NCBI GenBank assembly: GCA_017458065.1
Contig: JAFTGD010000076.1
Coordinates: forward strand, 1 to 64,000
Direction: 5' to 3'
Length of the DNA: 64,000 nucleotides
Source of the DNA: Oscillospiraceae bacterium
Lineage (GTDB): Bacteria > Bacillota > Clostridia > Oscillospirales > Oscillospiraceae
The notes under the pieces were generated by a model, which had not been told where the DNA came from, ran no database searches, and saw nothing but the letters and a program-made list of their open reading frames with translations. Each line of letters starts with the position of its first letter. Within the stretch, counting starts at the first letter, position 1. The position numbers and the translations under genes were made by a program. Shown here one piece after another: positions 42,693-51,992 of the stretch.

Positions 42693-43964
42693 ATGAAGAA
42701 GCTGCATCTCAAACTGGCGCTCCTTCTCTGTATCTGCCTGCTTCTCTCCGGCTGCGCCTTTCCTCTGCAGCGGGTATCTCCGGACCCGGTCGCGATACCA
42801 ACCGCAACGGAAGAGCCTGCCGCCCCGACCTTTCGCCCGGGCGACTTTGCCATCCCCGCCCCTCCCGCCGACGCAGGGGGAGCGCTGGCGGAGCCTGCGG
42901 AAACGCCGGTAACCGTGCCCGCTCTCCGTCCGATTGCCGAGCCGAAGCTGGCCCTCTTCTGGTACGCCATGGCGGATGCCCGGGTCTTCGAGCTGCGTGA
43001 AGCCTTTGCTCCGGTGCTGGCAGACTCCGGCATGGTCTATCGGGAATATGATGCGGAGAACGACCGCTACCGCCAGCTGGACCAGATCCGGGACGCCGTC
43101 TCCGGCGGCTGGGACATTCTCGCGGTACAGCTGGTTGCGGAGTCCGATTCCTCCGCCGCAGAGGAGATCCTCCAGGCGGCGGGCGGAAATCCGGTGCTCT
43201 TCTTCGACCGGGTTCCGGACCCGGATCGCCTCCCTGCCGATGCTGCATCCGGCTCCGTCGCCCTGATCGGCTCTGACCCCGCGGAGGCGGGGCGGCTCCA
43301 GGGCAAAATGGCCGGGGACTATCTGGTGCAGCACTTCAGCACCGCGGACCTCAACCAGGACGGTCAGATCCGCTACACCTATCTGCTCAGCAGCGCCGAC
43401 AGCGCCATGGCCCTTCTCCGTTGCAGCACTGCTGTCGAGGCGGCAAACGCCGTCCTGATCGAGAACGGCTACCGCCCTCTCGCCTACTGCGACGAGGAAA
43501 CCACGATCTGCTACCAGGCGGACCCGACAGGCGCCGGCTCCTCCGACGCCGGCACCGACATTCTCCGGAACGACCTCTCTTATTACAATTATACCAACTC
43601 CAACATGATCGAGCTGATCCTCGCCGACACCGACGACATGGCTCTCGGTGCGCTCACCGCGCTGCAGGCCTCCTGGTGCAACCTCGGCGACGGCAGTACC
43701 GTGACCATTCCCCTCTTCGGGATAGGTGGGGCCGTTGCTGCCCGCAGCGCCGTGAGCCTCGGCCAGATGACCGGCACCGTCGGCGTCAACGCGGGCGGAT
43801 ATGCCGATGCTGTCCTCTCAGCTGCGCAGGGTCTCGCATCCGGTCAGACGGCGGAAGCCGCCATTACCGCTGTCGCCGTCAGTTCCGCGGACTATGTGCA
43901 GGACAACTCCCGTCCCTGGGCCCTGTTCATTGCTCCGAGTCCTGTCCACTCCGACCATGGCTGA
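42693..43964 (+). CDS. MglB-like periplasmic-binding-fold lipoprotein without transporter genes
   Basis: A 423-aa lipoprotein (lipobox LLLSGC near residue 21) with a Pro/Ala-rich linker to about residue 85. The rest is a type I periplasmic-binding fold: GWDILAVQLVAESDSSAAEE, PVLFFDRVPD, GRLQGKMAGDYLV, and DLNQDGQIRYTYL, which matches the calcium-binding loop of galactose-binding protein MglB. DDMALGALTALQ and IPLFGIGG are also typical. No ABC ATPase or permease is nearby, so it may be a sensor or a structural sugar-binding protein. Confidence 0.8.
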   Translation: MKKLHLKLALLLCICLLLSGCAFPLQRVSPDPVAIPTATEEPAAPTFRPGDFAIPAPPADAGGALAEPAETPVTVPALRPIAEPKLALFWYAMADARVFELREAFAPVLADSGMVYREYDAENDRYRQLDQIRDAVSGGWDILAVQLVAESDSSAAEEILQAAGGNPVLFFDRVPDPDRLPADAASGSVALIGSDPAEAGRLQGKMAGDYLVQHFSTADLNQDGQIRYTYLLSSADSAMALLRCSTAVEAANAVLIENGYRPLAYCDEETTICYQADPTGAGSSDAGTDILRNDLSYYNYTNSNMIELILADTDDMALGALTALQASWCNLGDGSTVTIPLFGIGGAVAARSAVSLGQMTGTVGVNAGGYADAVLSAAQGLASGQTAEAAITAVAVSSADYVQDNSRPWALFIAPSPVHSDHG

Positions 43965-44071
43965 TCCCGACAGACTGTCTGTGCTTCGCAGTCTCCGTTT
44001 GCGCAGGGGCAGTCTTTTGTTTCCCGCTGTCCCATTTCTTTGGAATTCTGAATTTCACCTGTATCTGATTG

Positions 44072-44089
44072 ACAACGGCGGCCCGTTGT
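44072..44089. repeat. Palindrome upstream of the beta-helix gene
   Basis: ACAACGG and CCGTTGT (44072-44078, 44083-44089) form a hairpin. A TTGACA at 44069-44074 overlaps it and has a weak TAGAGA 17 bases later, so this may be a promoter with an operator in its spacer or a terminator of the preceding gene. Confidence 0.35.
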
Positions 44090-44192
44090 GTTAGAGATAG
44101 ACCGACGGGGAAATCACCCTGCCGCAGCAGGTACTGTCCCCATAGTAAGTGTATCCAACATGCAATAATGGAAAGAGAGGACATGACAGATC

Positions 44193-46082
44193 ATGAATAA
44201 AAGAAGATATTCTCGTGCAGGTCTTGCCCTGATCCTGGCGCTGCTTCTCCTGCCGGTGGCCTGCGTCTTTGCCGCCGGTCCCAACCCGGCGGCTGCTGTC
44301 GGCGCCGCCAATCCCGTCGTGCTCTCGGCGTCCATCCCCTCCGGTCTCCCGTCTGGGAATGCCGTCTCTATTTCTGACGAGGCAGGTCTTTCCGACGCGG
44401 CGCTGCCGGAGACGGTGATCGAGGTCAGCACAGTTGATGAGCTTTTGAACGCTATCGGTCCAGACCGGGTGATCTGTCTGGCGGACGGCGAATACAACCT
44501 GACAAAAGCCCGCTCCTACGGCCAGTCCGTAAACAGCAGCTGCTGGTACTGGGAAGGCGGTTACGAAGGCTATCAGCTGAGGATCTTCGGCGTCAGCAAC
44601 CTGTACCTTCTCGGCAGCGGATCCGCCCGCTGCAGCATTGTCACCGAGCCCCGCTATTCCAACGTCCTGTGCTTTGCAGACTGCGACAGTCTGGGTCTGC
44701 GCGGTCTGAGCGTCGGGCATACACCGGAGCAGGGCTACTGCAGCGGCGGAGTGCTGGATCTTGCAGGCTGCATGGACGTGATAATCGACGCCTGCGATCT
44801 CTACGGCTGCGGCACCGTCGGCATCTCCGCTACCAACTGCCGCGGTCTCACGGCTGTCGGCACCGTCATTCACGACTGTACCTACGGCGCTCTCGAAGCC
44901 TACTCCTGCCGCAACTTCCGCTTCCTGGGCGGCAGCATCATAAACTGCGGCATCAGCAAGGACCCGGAAAACAGCGACGGCTGGACCGGCTTTGAGCTCA
45001 TCCATGCGGACAACTGCTCCTTTGTCGCCATAGTCAACACCGTAATAACCGGCAACGTGGTCCAGACCCTCTTCAGCAGCTCCGCCAGCGTCGGCTTCCA
45101 CGTACTGGGCTGCGAGATCTGCGACAACACCGTTGGCCTTTTTGAGGAAGGCAGAGATGATGCCGGCGGGTACTACAGCTATTCCTACGGCTCTGTGTTC
45201 TCCGTCAGAGGCGCGGAAATCTGGTATGGCGGCAATTCCTTCTTCGGGAATCGTGTGAAGGCCGATTTCATTTATGCCGAGGGCGCGTCTGCCGCCGCTC
45301 CGGTGGTCAGCCTTGACGGCATTGTGCTGGACCGCCCTGCCATAGAGGCCATGCAGCGGGAAGCTTATCCGACAGATCGGCTCGATGAGCTTGACCCCTC
45401 CTTCCCGGATACCGGCGCAGACGCCTTCTTCGGCAGCCCTGACGCCGCTCCCGCCGTCTTCAACGAGATCCATGTGACGACGGCGGATGAATTTCTTGCT
45501 GCCATCAGCGACTACACCGTCATCCATCTAGACACGGATCTGCTTGATCTCAGCACTGCCTCCGATTACGGCGGCTTCGGCGGAAGCCGGTATTACTGGG
45601 CGGACAACTATGACGGTCCCGGCCTTGTGATCTCCGGCGTATCCGGCCTCAGCATCGTGGGACAGGGCAAAGACAGGACCGTGATCCAGGCCGTCCCCCG
45701 CTATTCCGACGTGCTGTATTTTGACTCCTGCCATGACGTCAGCATCAGCGACCTCACCGCCGGTCACGAGAAGCAGGAACCCGGCTCCTGCTCCGGCGAC
45801 GTGCTGGAATTCCTCTCCTGCGATCAGGTGACGGTCGCAAACTGCGGTCTCTTCGGCTGCGGGGTCAACGGCATCGTCGCCGACAGCTGCTCCGATTTCG
45901 CCGTCTTCAATACCGAGATCTATGACTGCAGCTGGCACGGCGCGCAGCTCTATTCCTGCTCCGATTTCCGCTTTGAGCGCTGCAGCATCCACGACTGCGC
46001 GAGCAACGACATTTATCTCTCCGACTGCCGTGACACGCTCTGGAACGGAGCAAACCTCTATAACGGCAGCAACCCCGTATGA
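44193..46082 (+). CDS. Secreted right-handed beta-helix protein with tandemly duplicated domain
   Basis: A 629-aa protein with a signal peptide (RAGLALILALLLLPVACVFA). Two homologous halves follow, about residues 70-330 and 425-629. Each begins with a VDELLNAI / ADEFLAAI segment, then LSTA- or LTKARSYG-type, SCWYWEGGYEG / RYYWADNYDG, a PRYSxVLxFxxC unit, GYCSGGVLDL / GSCSGDVLEF and repeating coils of the parallel beta-helix (Beta_helix/NosD-like), unusually rich in Cys. It could bind or cleave a polysaccharide. Its stop overlaps the next start (ATGA, 46079-46082). Confidence 0.8.
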   Translation: MNKRRYSRAGLALILALLLLPVACVFAAGPNPAAAVGAANPVVLSASIPSGLPSGNAVSISDEAGLSDAALPETVIEVSTVDELLNAIGPDRVICLADGEYNLTKARSYGQSVNSSCWYWEGGYEGYQLRIFGVSNLYLLGSGSARCSIVTEPRYSNVLCFADCDSLGLRGLSVGHTPEQGYCSGGVLDLAGCMDVIIDACDLYGCGTVGISATNCRGLTAVGTVIHDCTYGALEAYSCRNFRFLGGSIINCGISKDPENSDGWTGFELIHADNCSFVAIVNTVITGNVVQTLFSSSASVGFHVLGCEICDNTVGLFEEGRDDAGGYYSYSYGSVFSVRGAEIWYGGNSFFGNRVKADFIYAEGASAAAPVVSLDGIVLDRPAIEAMQREAYPTDRLDELDPSFPDTGADAFFGSPDAAPAVFNEIHVTTADEFLAAISDYTVIHLDTDLLDLSTASDYGGFGGSRYYWADNYDGPGLVISGVSGLSIVGQGKDRTVIQAVPRYSDVLYFDSCHDVSISDLTAGHEKQEPGSCSGDVLEFLSCDQVTVANCGLFGCGVNGIVADSCSDFAVFNTEIYDCSWHGAQLYSCSDFRFERCSIHDCASNDIYLSDCRDTLWNGANLYNGSNPV

Positions 46083-47173
46083 CACGCGAAAAGAGAGGCT
46101 TCTCCATGCCGGGCTCCGTTTCATCCCGTCTCCGCGCGGCGGGGACGCTGCGCCTGGCCATCACCTTTACCCTGCTGCTGTCGCTCGTGCTGAGTGCCGC
46201 GGCCTATGCGGAGTCTGCCGCTGAGAACACGGCAGACATCACCGCCCCTTCGCCGGACCCCGCCTGTTACGGCAGCGTCCGCATGGACGACGCTGTTCAG
46301 GTTCTGGATGTCATCCAAAAGGCGCGGGATTCCGGCCTGCTGGGAGAAGACGAGGTCGTGGCCTTTGACCCGAACGCAAGCTTCTACCGCGGTCTCTACG
46401 CCCGGGATATTGAGTACTACCTGGACGATTCGATCCTGGTCATTCTCTGGAAGGAAGAGATCGACGGCAAGAGCTGCAGCTTTGCGGAGGTCAAGGTCGC
46501 CGACGCCTCCCAGTTCCGCCGGAAGCTGGCGGGTGATACATACGGCTCGGACGATGAAACCTTTGCCACAGTCCTCGCCGCCGAGTCCAACGCCGTCGTC
46601 GCCATGAACGCTGACTACTACCGCCACAGGGATTTTGGCATGCTGGTGTATAACGGAGAGCTGTGCCGCTTCAATACCGGCTACTACGCCGAGGGCTATT
46701 CCCTCTATAACTGCGTGGACACCCTGTTTGTCACCGCGGGCGGGGACTTTCTCTATAAGCGTCTGGGCGAGGAGAACAGCCCGGAAAGTATCCGGGATTA
46801 CATCCGGGAGAACGATATTCTCTTCTCCGTGGCTTTCGGCCCGGTGCTGGTCGAAAACGGCGAGCCGATCCCCTGCGGCTGGTACCCGGTGGGCGAGGTC
46901 GGTCTGGGCTATTCCCGCGCGGGCATCGGTCAGATGGGGCCGCTGCACTACCTGTACATGTCCCTCAACCACGGCAGTCACGAGGCCCGCTGGAACGTCA
47001 CCCAGTTTGCTGAGCACTTTGCCGAGAAGCCGGTCCTGACCGCTTACTGTCTGGACGGCGGCCAGACCGGAGAGGTCGTCTTCCAGGGCCAGCCCTATAA
47101 CTACATCGACTTCGGCGTCGAGCGGACGGTCAGCGACATTCTCTGCTTCACCACTGCTGTCCCATCCGGCTGA
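46079..47173 (+). CDS. Phosphodiester glycosidase (NAGPA) domain protein, exported
   Basis: A 364-aa protein with an N-terminal signal/anchor (TLRLAITFTLLLSLVLSAAA then YAESA). The NAGPA-like domain covers about 120-360: VVAMNADYYRHRDFGMLVYN, ILFSVAFGPVLVENGEPI, and the C-terminal AYCLDGGQTGEVVFQGQPYN with the LDGG motif of the family. Such domains remove sugar-phosphodiester caps or act on cell wall polymers. It is translationally coupled to the beta-helix protein, which suggests joint action outside the cell. Confidence 0.85.
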   Translation: MTREKRGFSMPGSVSSRLRAAGTLRLAITFTLLLSLVLSAAAYAESAAENTADITAPSPDPACYGSVRMDDAVQVLDVIQKARDSGLLGEDEVVAFDPNASFYRGLYARDIEYYLDDSILVILWKEEIDGKSCSFAEVKVADASQFRRKLAGDTYGSDDETFATVLAAESNAVVAMNADYYRHRDFGMLVYNGELCRFNTGYYAEGYSLYNCVDTLFVTAGGDFLYKRLGEENSPESIRDYIRENDILFSVAFGPVLVENGEPIPCGWYPVGEVGLGYSRAGIGQMGPLHYLYMSLNHGSHEARWNVTQFAEHFAEKPVLTAYCLDGGQTGEVVFQGQPYNYIDFGVERTVSDILCFTTAVPSG

Positions 47174-47233
47174 GCTCCGGGTCCGGTCAGCAGCCCCCTG
47201 GCGCCTGCCCGTGCCCCGATCCCCCATCAAGCG

Positions 47234-47290
47234 AAAACAGGAACCTCCGCACCGATTACGGTGTCTGCGGAAGTTCCTGTTTTTCTGTTT
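47234..47290. terminator. Bidirectional terminator between convergent genes
   Basis: AAAACAGGAAC..CCGCA and TGCGG..GTTCCTGTTTT form a long stem with T-run on + and A-run mirrored on -. Confidence 0.85.
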
Positions 47291-47325
47291 TGTTCTGCCG
47301 GTTTCCTGGTAACGGAGTCAGCGCT

Positions 47326-48705
47326 CTACTCTCCCACCAGGTTCACCACCCAGCGCCGCTGCCGGACCATCACAAAACCGACAAGGCATTTGATGAGATT
47401 CAGGCCTTCGATGATGGCGAAGAAGGGCACGATGGGGATGCCGGTATAGTGCCCGATGATAAAGGCGGCCGGGATGCTGATCAGCCAGAGCGAGCCGCTG
47501 TCGAAGATGAATGTAATGACCGTCTTGCCTCCCGAGCGCAGGGTGAAGTAGCAGGAATTGGCAAAGGCGTGTAGCGGCATCAGCAGCGCGCCGATCAGCA
47601 GAATCTGCGTCGCCAGCTGCTTGACCCGCGGGATCGTGTTGTAGATCTGCGGGAAGAAGGGCGCCGTCGCCGCCATCATGGCGCTGAGCACAAGGCTCAG
47701 GCCAAAGGCGAAGGCGATGAGCTTCCGGTCCTCGTCCACAGCGCGCTCCAGCTCGCCCGCCCCCAGCAGCTGCCCTACCATAATAGCAGTAGCGTTGCCT
47801 GTCGCGATAAAGGCGCTGAAGAACAGGTTGGAGATCGTGGTGAAGATGTTCATCGCCGAGACGACCTCGAGCCCGCGCAGCGAGTAGCACTGGTTCAGCA
47901 CCGTCATGCCGCCGGACCAGAGCAGCTCGTTCACCAGAAGGGGCAGACCCAGCAGCGCCACCTGCCGCAGCACCTGTCCGGGAACCCGGAGGCTCCGATA
48001 GACCCCGACGATAAAGGGGTTGCGCTCAACATGGCGATGGGTCCAGACGATCACGATCGTCATCTCCACGAGGCGGGCCAGCACCGTCGCAATGGCCGCG
48101 CCGACAACGCCGAGCGCCGGCGCGCCGAACTTGCCGAAGATGAGGATGTAGTTGAACACCAGGTTCACGAACACCGCGATCAGCCCCGCCGCCATCGGCA
48201 CTACCGTCTCCCCGGTCTCGCGGAGCGTGCTGGAATACAGCATCGACACCATAAAGGGCAGCAGCTGCAGCAGCATCACATCCAGATAGTCCTGCGCATA
48301 CCGCATCGTGGCCTCCAGATCCAGGCCGCTCTCGCCCTCATGCAGAAAAAGCCTGACAAAGGCGTCCCCGTGTAGCCCCAGCACCGTACCGAAGATCAGA
48401 AAGATGCCGAGCCCGATCATCAGCTTGACCCGGATGGTCTGGCGGATGCCCTCATGGTCTCCCTTGCCGAAAAACTGCGCGGTCAGGATTCCCGCGCCGG
48501 AGAGCCCGCCGATGGCGCAGAGGTTGAAAACAAAAATCAGCTGGTTCACGATGGCGACGCCGCTCATGGGCTCCGTACCCACCTGGCCTACCATGATGTT
48601 GTCCAGCATCGAGACAAAGTTTGTGATCACATTCTGGATCAGAATCGGCAGCAGGATTTGAAACACCCTGCGGTAGAAATCCCGATCCCCGATATACCGC
48701 TGCAT
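47326..48705 (-). CDS. MATE family efflux protein (second)
   Basis: A 459-aa membrane protein with about 12 segments. MatE signatures: ILIQNVITNFVSMLDNIMVG then QVGTEPMSGVAIVNQ, and in the second half LLGLPLLVNELLWSGGMTVL and GNATAIMVGQLLGAGE. AAGGAGAA precedes the start. It follows the ROK kinase gene by 70 bases with a terminator between them, so it may be separately transcribed. Substrate unknown. Confidence 0.9.
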   Translation of the reverse strand: MQRYIGDRDFYRRVFQILLPILIQNVITNFVSMLDNIMVGQVGTEPMSGVAIVNQLIFVFNLCAIGGLSGAGILTAQFFGKGDHEGIRQTIRVKLMIGLGIFLIFGTVLGLHGDAFVRLFLHEGESGLDLEATMRYAQDYLDVMLLQLLPFMVSMLYSSTLRETGETVVPMAAGLIAVFVNLVFNYILIFGKFGAPALGVVGAAIATVLARLVEMTIVIVWTHRHVERNPFIVGVYRSLRVPGQVLRQVALLGLPLLVNELLWSGGMTVLNQCYSLRGLEVVSAMNIFTTISNLFFSAFIATGNATAIMVGQLLGAGELERAVDEDRKLIAFAFGLSLVLSAMMAATAPFFPQIYNTIPRVKQLATQILLIGALLMPLHAFANSCYFTLRSGGKTVITFIFDSGSLWLISIPAAFIIGHYTGIPIVPFFAIIEGLNLIKCLVGFVMVRQRRWVVNLVGE

Positions 48706-48726
48706 AGATTTTATTCTCCTTGAAAA

Positions 48727-48753
48727 CAGGGCGGGATACGCGATCCCGCCCTG
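48727..48753 (-). terminator. Terminator of the PPK2-PPK1-ROK genes
   Basis: CAGGGCGGGAT (48727-48737) pairs perfectly with ATCCCGCCCTG (48743-48753); TTTTC follows on the minus strand. Confidence 0.8.
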
Positions 48754-48775
48754 CGCACTGCTTCGAGATGCGCCG

Positions 48776-49738
48776 TCAGTTCAGATGTTCCTCAATGAGC
48801 GCGAGGTCGCCGTAGAGGATGGAGTCGTCGCCGAGCGCGGCGGTCTTCAGCTCTACCGTGGGCCGGATCGCCGTCATGCAGTAGCGGTCCACCTCGGCGA
48901 GGATCTTCTTGAGGAACAGGTCGCCCAGCGCCTCGATCACGCCGCCGCCATAGAGGATCAGGTCCGGGCTGAAGGTGTTGATCATATTGCCGGTGGCGAT
49001 GGCAAGGTAGTGGCAGGCGCGGTCCACGGCCTCCTCCGCCACCGCGTCGCCGGCGGCCAGAGCCTTCTTCAGCTTCTTGCTGCGGAAGACGCCGTCCGCT
49101 ACCGCCTCAGCCATAAGGGTGTCTCTGCCGCGGGAAGCCTGCTGCCGGATATAGGCGCTCATGCCCTGCTTGCTGGAGAAGGTCTCCAGGCAGCCGCGCT
49201 GGCCGCAGTTGCAGAGAGGCCCCTCTGGATCCATGATCATGTGGCCGTATTCCGCCGCCTTGAACATGTGCCCGGTGTAGAGCTCGCCGTTGAGGATCAG
49301 GCCGCCGCCCATACCGGTTCCGACGAAGAAGCCGACGATGTTCCGATAGCCCTGTCCGGCGCCGTATTTATACTCGCCCAGCACGCCCAGGTTCACGTCG
49401 TTGCCCACAAAGAAGGGGATGCCGAAGTGTTTTTCCATAGCGCCCTTCATGTCGTAATTGCGCATCGGGAGGTTCGGCGTGAAGAGCACGATGCCCGTGT
49501 CCTGGTCGATGACGCCCGGGGCGCAGGATGCGATGGCACGGATCTCCTTCTTGTCGACGCCGGACTCCTTGATCATCTCCTCCACTACGCTGATGATGAC
49601 CTGTTCAATGTCGCTCTGTTTGTTCTCGCCCGCCTTGGAGCGCTTCTTCAGGCGATTGATGATTTCCTTGTTCTCGTTGAAGATGGCGCCGAGGACCTTG
49701 GTCCCGCCCACATCCAGGCAAATATCGTATTTCTTCAT
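48776..49738 (-). CDS. ROK family sugar kinase (glucokinase-like)
   Basis: A 320-aa kinase. N-terminal LDVGGTKVLGAIF (phosphate-binding), APGVIDQDTG, VGNDVNLGVLGEYKYGAG with the catalytic Asp, FVGTGMGGGLILNGELY, and the ROK zinc motif AEYGHMIMDPEGPLCNCGQR then GCLETF. The ATG at 49738 follows GGGGAGAAGG; the frame from 49819 is rejected. It lies 50 bases after ppk1 on the same strand. Glucose is the likely substrate; because ROK kinases include polyphosphate-dependent glucokinases, the phosphate donor deserves testing. Confidence 0.88.
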   Translation of the reverse strand: MKKYDICLDVGGTKVLGAIFNENKEIINRLKKRSKAGENKQSDIEQVIISVVEEMIKESGVDKKEIRAIASCAPGVIDQDTGIVLFTPNLPMRNYDMKGAMEKHFGIPFFVGNDVNLGVLGEYKYGAGQGYRNIVGFFVGTGMGGGLILNGELYTGHMFKAAEYGHMIMDPEGPLCNCGQRGCLETFSSKQGMSAYIRQQASRGRDTLMAEAVADGVFRSKKLKKALAAGDAVAEEAVDRACHYLAIATGNMINTFSPDLILYGGGVIEALGDLFLKKILAEVDRYCMTAIRPTVELKTAALGDDSILYGDLALIEEHLN

Positions 49739-49788
49739 GTCCTTCTCCCCTTTTTTATGTGATCGTCCGGCACGCTGCGCCTGCGAGC

Positions 49789-51954
49789 TTACTGAAACAG
49801 TTTTTTGAATTTTGCCCACGCGCTTTCCGGTTTTCTCTCCGCCGTCTGCCCCCGGACCTGCACGTCTGCCCCGGCTTCTGCGGCCGACGCGCGTTCCGGC
49901 TCGTCAAGCAGCGAGACCTTCCTCCGGCTGAAGTACTGATACAGCCGCTCCTGCGAGGATGTGCCCTCGCCGTTTGGTTCGCGCAGATAGCTGCCGTCGG
50001 GCTGCATGGTGCGGGACTTCTCCCGGTCGTCCCGCAGGGCGTTCAGGATCTCGTGGATCTGTTCCCTGGTCTCGGGGGTCCGGATCTCCACAAAAGCCTC
50101 GACGCGCCGCTCGAGGTTGCGGTTCAGCAGGTCGCCGGAACCGATGAACAGCCGCTCGTCCTCGCCCTCGCCGAAGCAGTAGACACGGGAGTGCTCCAGC
50201 CAGCGGCCCACCACGCTCCGCACCGTGATGTTCTCTGTCTTGCCGGGGATCCCGGGACGGAGGCAGCAGATGCCGCGGATGAACAGCTCGACCTTTACGC
50301 CGGCCTGCGAGCATTCGATCAGCTTCTCCATGATATCCAGGTTGTTCATGGCGTTACACTTGATGCTGACGCGGCCTCTCTCCCCTTTTGCGATCTCGCG
50401 GTCCAGATACTCGATCACCCGGCTCTTGAAGCTGCGCGGGGCGATCCAGAGGCTGTGGGCCTCGGGCGGAAGCTCGCTCTGCTCCAGGGCCCGGAAGGTG
50501 GCCTCGGCGTCCTTCCCCGCCTCGGGGTCTGAGGTGATGAGGGAGAGGTCGGTGTACTGCTCGCCGGTGATCTCGTTGTAGTTTCCGGTCCCCACCTGGG
50601 TGACGGTCTCAATGTTGCCGCCGTGCTGGCGGGTAATGAGGCAGAGCTTGGAATGGACCTTGTGGTCCGGCAGGCCGTAGATGATGCGGCAGCCCGCGTC
50701 CTCCAGCATCTCGGAGTAGTCGATGTTATTCTGCTCGTCAAAGCGGGCGCGCAGCTCCAGCAGACAGAGGACGTCCTTGCCCCGGTCCGCGGCATAGGCG
50801 AGAGCCGCGGCGATCTTGCTGCTGGCGGACATGCGGTAGAGCGTGATCTTGATGGAGAGGACCTCCGGGTCGTCCGCCGCCTCGTAGATCAGGTCCACAA
50901 AGGGCATCATGCTCTGGAAGGGGAAACTCATCAGCAGATCGTGCTTCTCGATATAGCGGAAATATTCCCCCTTCTTCAGGCCGACGTCTCTGGCGGGCTT
51001 CCGGTCCTCGTAGCGGAAATTGTCATGATAGCCGATGCAGGATCGGAAGGAGAGGTCAAAGGGGATCGACACCGAGAAAACCCTCTGCTCCGGCACGCGC
51101 AGCTTCTTCACCAGCATGGCTCTGGCCGGGTCGGTCAGTTTGCCGTAGATCTGGGCGCGGACCGGCGTCTCGCGCTTGCGCTTGGAGAGCATGTTGGAGG
51201 TCTTCTCCCTCAGGTCCTCCTTGCCCGCCATCTGAGAGAGGAACACATCGGCGTTCCGGGTCACCTTGACGACGGCTGACTGCAGGATATTCTCCTTCTT
51301 CAGCAGCAGCGGCAGGAAGCGCCGCACCAGCTGGTCGGTCAGGACGATCTTCTGCACCCCGTCGATCTCAAAGCTCAGATACGCCGGCACCCGGTGCATC
51401 GGGATGATGGCCAGCTTCTGGATCGCGGTTTTCCCCAGGAAGGCCACCACATAGCTCTCCTCGCCCCAGAAGAAGGGCAGGGCCTGATCCGGGTCGATGA
51501 TCTTGGGAAACAGCAGGTTTTTGATGTCGCCGAACAGTTTCTTGGCCATGAGCTCGTCGACCTTGCCGATCTTGTTGAAGTTCAGCACCTCGACGCCGCT
51601 GCGTTTGAGCTCGGTGCGGATCGCCTTCCAGACGCTCTCTGCCAGACTCTGCTGCTCCCGGGTGATCCGAAGCACCTCCTGGATGGTCTCCTCCGCCAAC
51701 ATCCCGGAGACGGGGTCCCGCTTGTCCGGGGTCAGCAGCGTCCTGTGGGTCAGGATGCCGATGCGCACCCGGTAGAACTCCTCCAGGTTCGACTGATAGA
51801 TCATCAGGAACTTAAGCCGCTCCAGCAGGGGCACGGTGGTGTCCGCCGCCTCCAGCAGGACGCGCTCGTTGAAGCTCAGCCAGCTGAGCTCACGGTTGAT
51901 GTAAAGGCTCTCTTCCTTTGCGGGAAGGTCGGCTGCTTTCTCTTTCGATGGCAT
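49789..51954 (-). CDS. ppk1: Polyphosphate kinase PPK1
   Basis: A 721-aa enzyme that builds polyphosphate from ATP. Domains N, H, C1 and C2 are in order. Start: YINRELSWLSFNERVLLEA. First phospholipase D-like domain: LPDHKVHSKLCLITRQHGG with the autophosphorylated His, VGTGNYNEITGEQYTDLSL. Second: GRVSIKCNAMNNLDIMEKLI, FIRGICCLRPGIPG, GRWLEHSRVYCFGEGED, IGSGDLLNRNLERRVE. A charged C-terminal tail of about 45 residues is not conserved. Located 38 bases after the PPK2-type gene. Confidence 0.95.
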   Translation of the reverse strand: MPSKEKAADLPAKEESLYINRELSWLSFNERVLLEAADTTVPLLERLKFLMIYQSNLEEFYRVRIGILTHRTLLTPDKRDPVSGMLAEETIQEVLRITREQQSLAESVWKAIRTELKRSGVEVLNFNKIGKVDELMAKKLFGDIKNLLFPKIIDPDQALPFFWGEESYVVAFLGKTAIQKLAIIPMHRVPAYLSFEIDGVQKIVLTDQLVRRFLPLLLKKENILQSAVVKVTRNADVFLSQMAGKEDLREKTSNMLSKRKRETPVRAQIYGKLTDPARAMLVKKLRVPEQRVFSVSIPFDLSFRSCIGYHDNFRYEDRKPARDVGLKKGEYFRYIEKHDLLMSFPFQSMMPFVDLIYEAADDPEVLSIKITLYRMSASSKIAAALAYAADRGKDVLCLLELRARFDEQNNIDYSEMLEDAGCRIIYGLPDHKVHSKLCLITRQHGGNIETVTQVGTGNYNEITGEQYTDLSLITSDPEAGKDAEATFRALEQSELPPEAHSLWIAPRSFKSRVIEYLDREIAKGERGRVSIKCNAMNNLDIMEKLIECSQAGVKVELFIRGICCLRPGIPGKTENITVRSVVGRWLEHSRVYCFGEGEDERLFIGSGDLLNRNLERRVEAFVEIRTPETREQIHEILNALRDDREKSRTMQPDGSYLREPNGEGTSSQERLYQYFSRRKVSLLDEPERASAAEAGADVQVRGQTAERKPESAWAKFKKLFQ

Positions 51955-51992
51955 GTTTTTCTCTTCCTTCTTCGATCAGGCTTTCCGGCATG

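Noticed and set aside
42693..43964. Calling this an ABC transporter binding protein of a local operon
   Set aside because: No ATPase or permease gene lies within several kilobases on either side, so only the fold is claimed.
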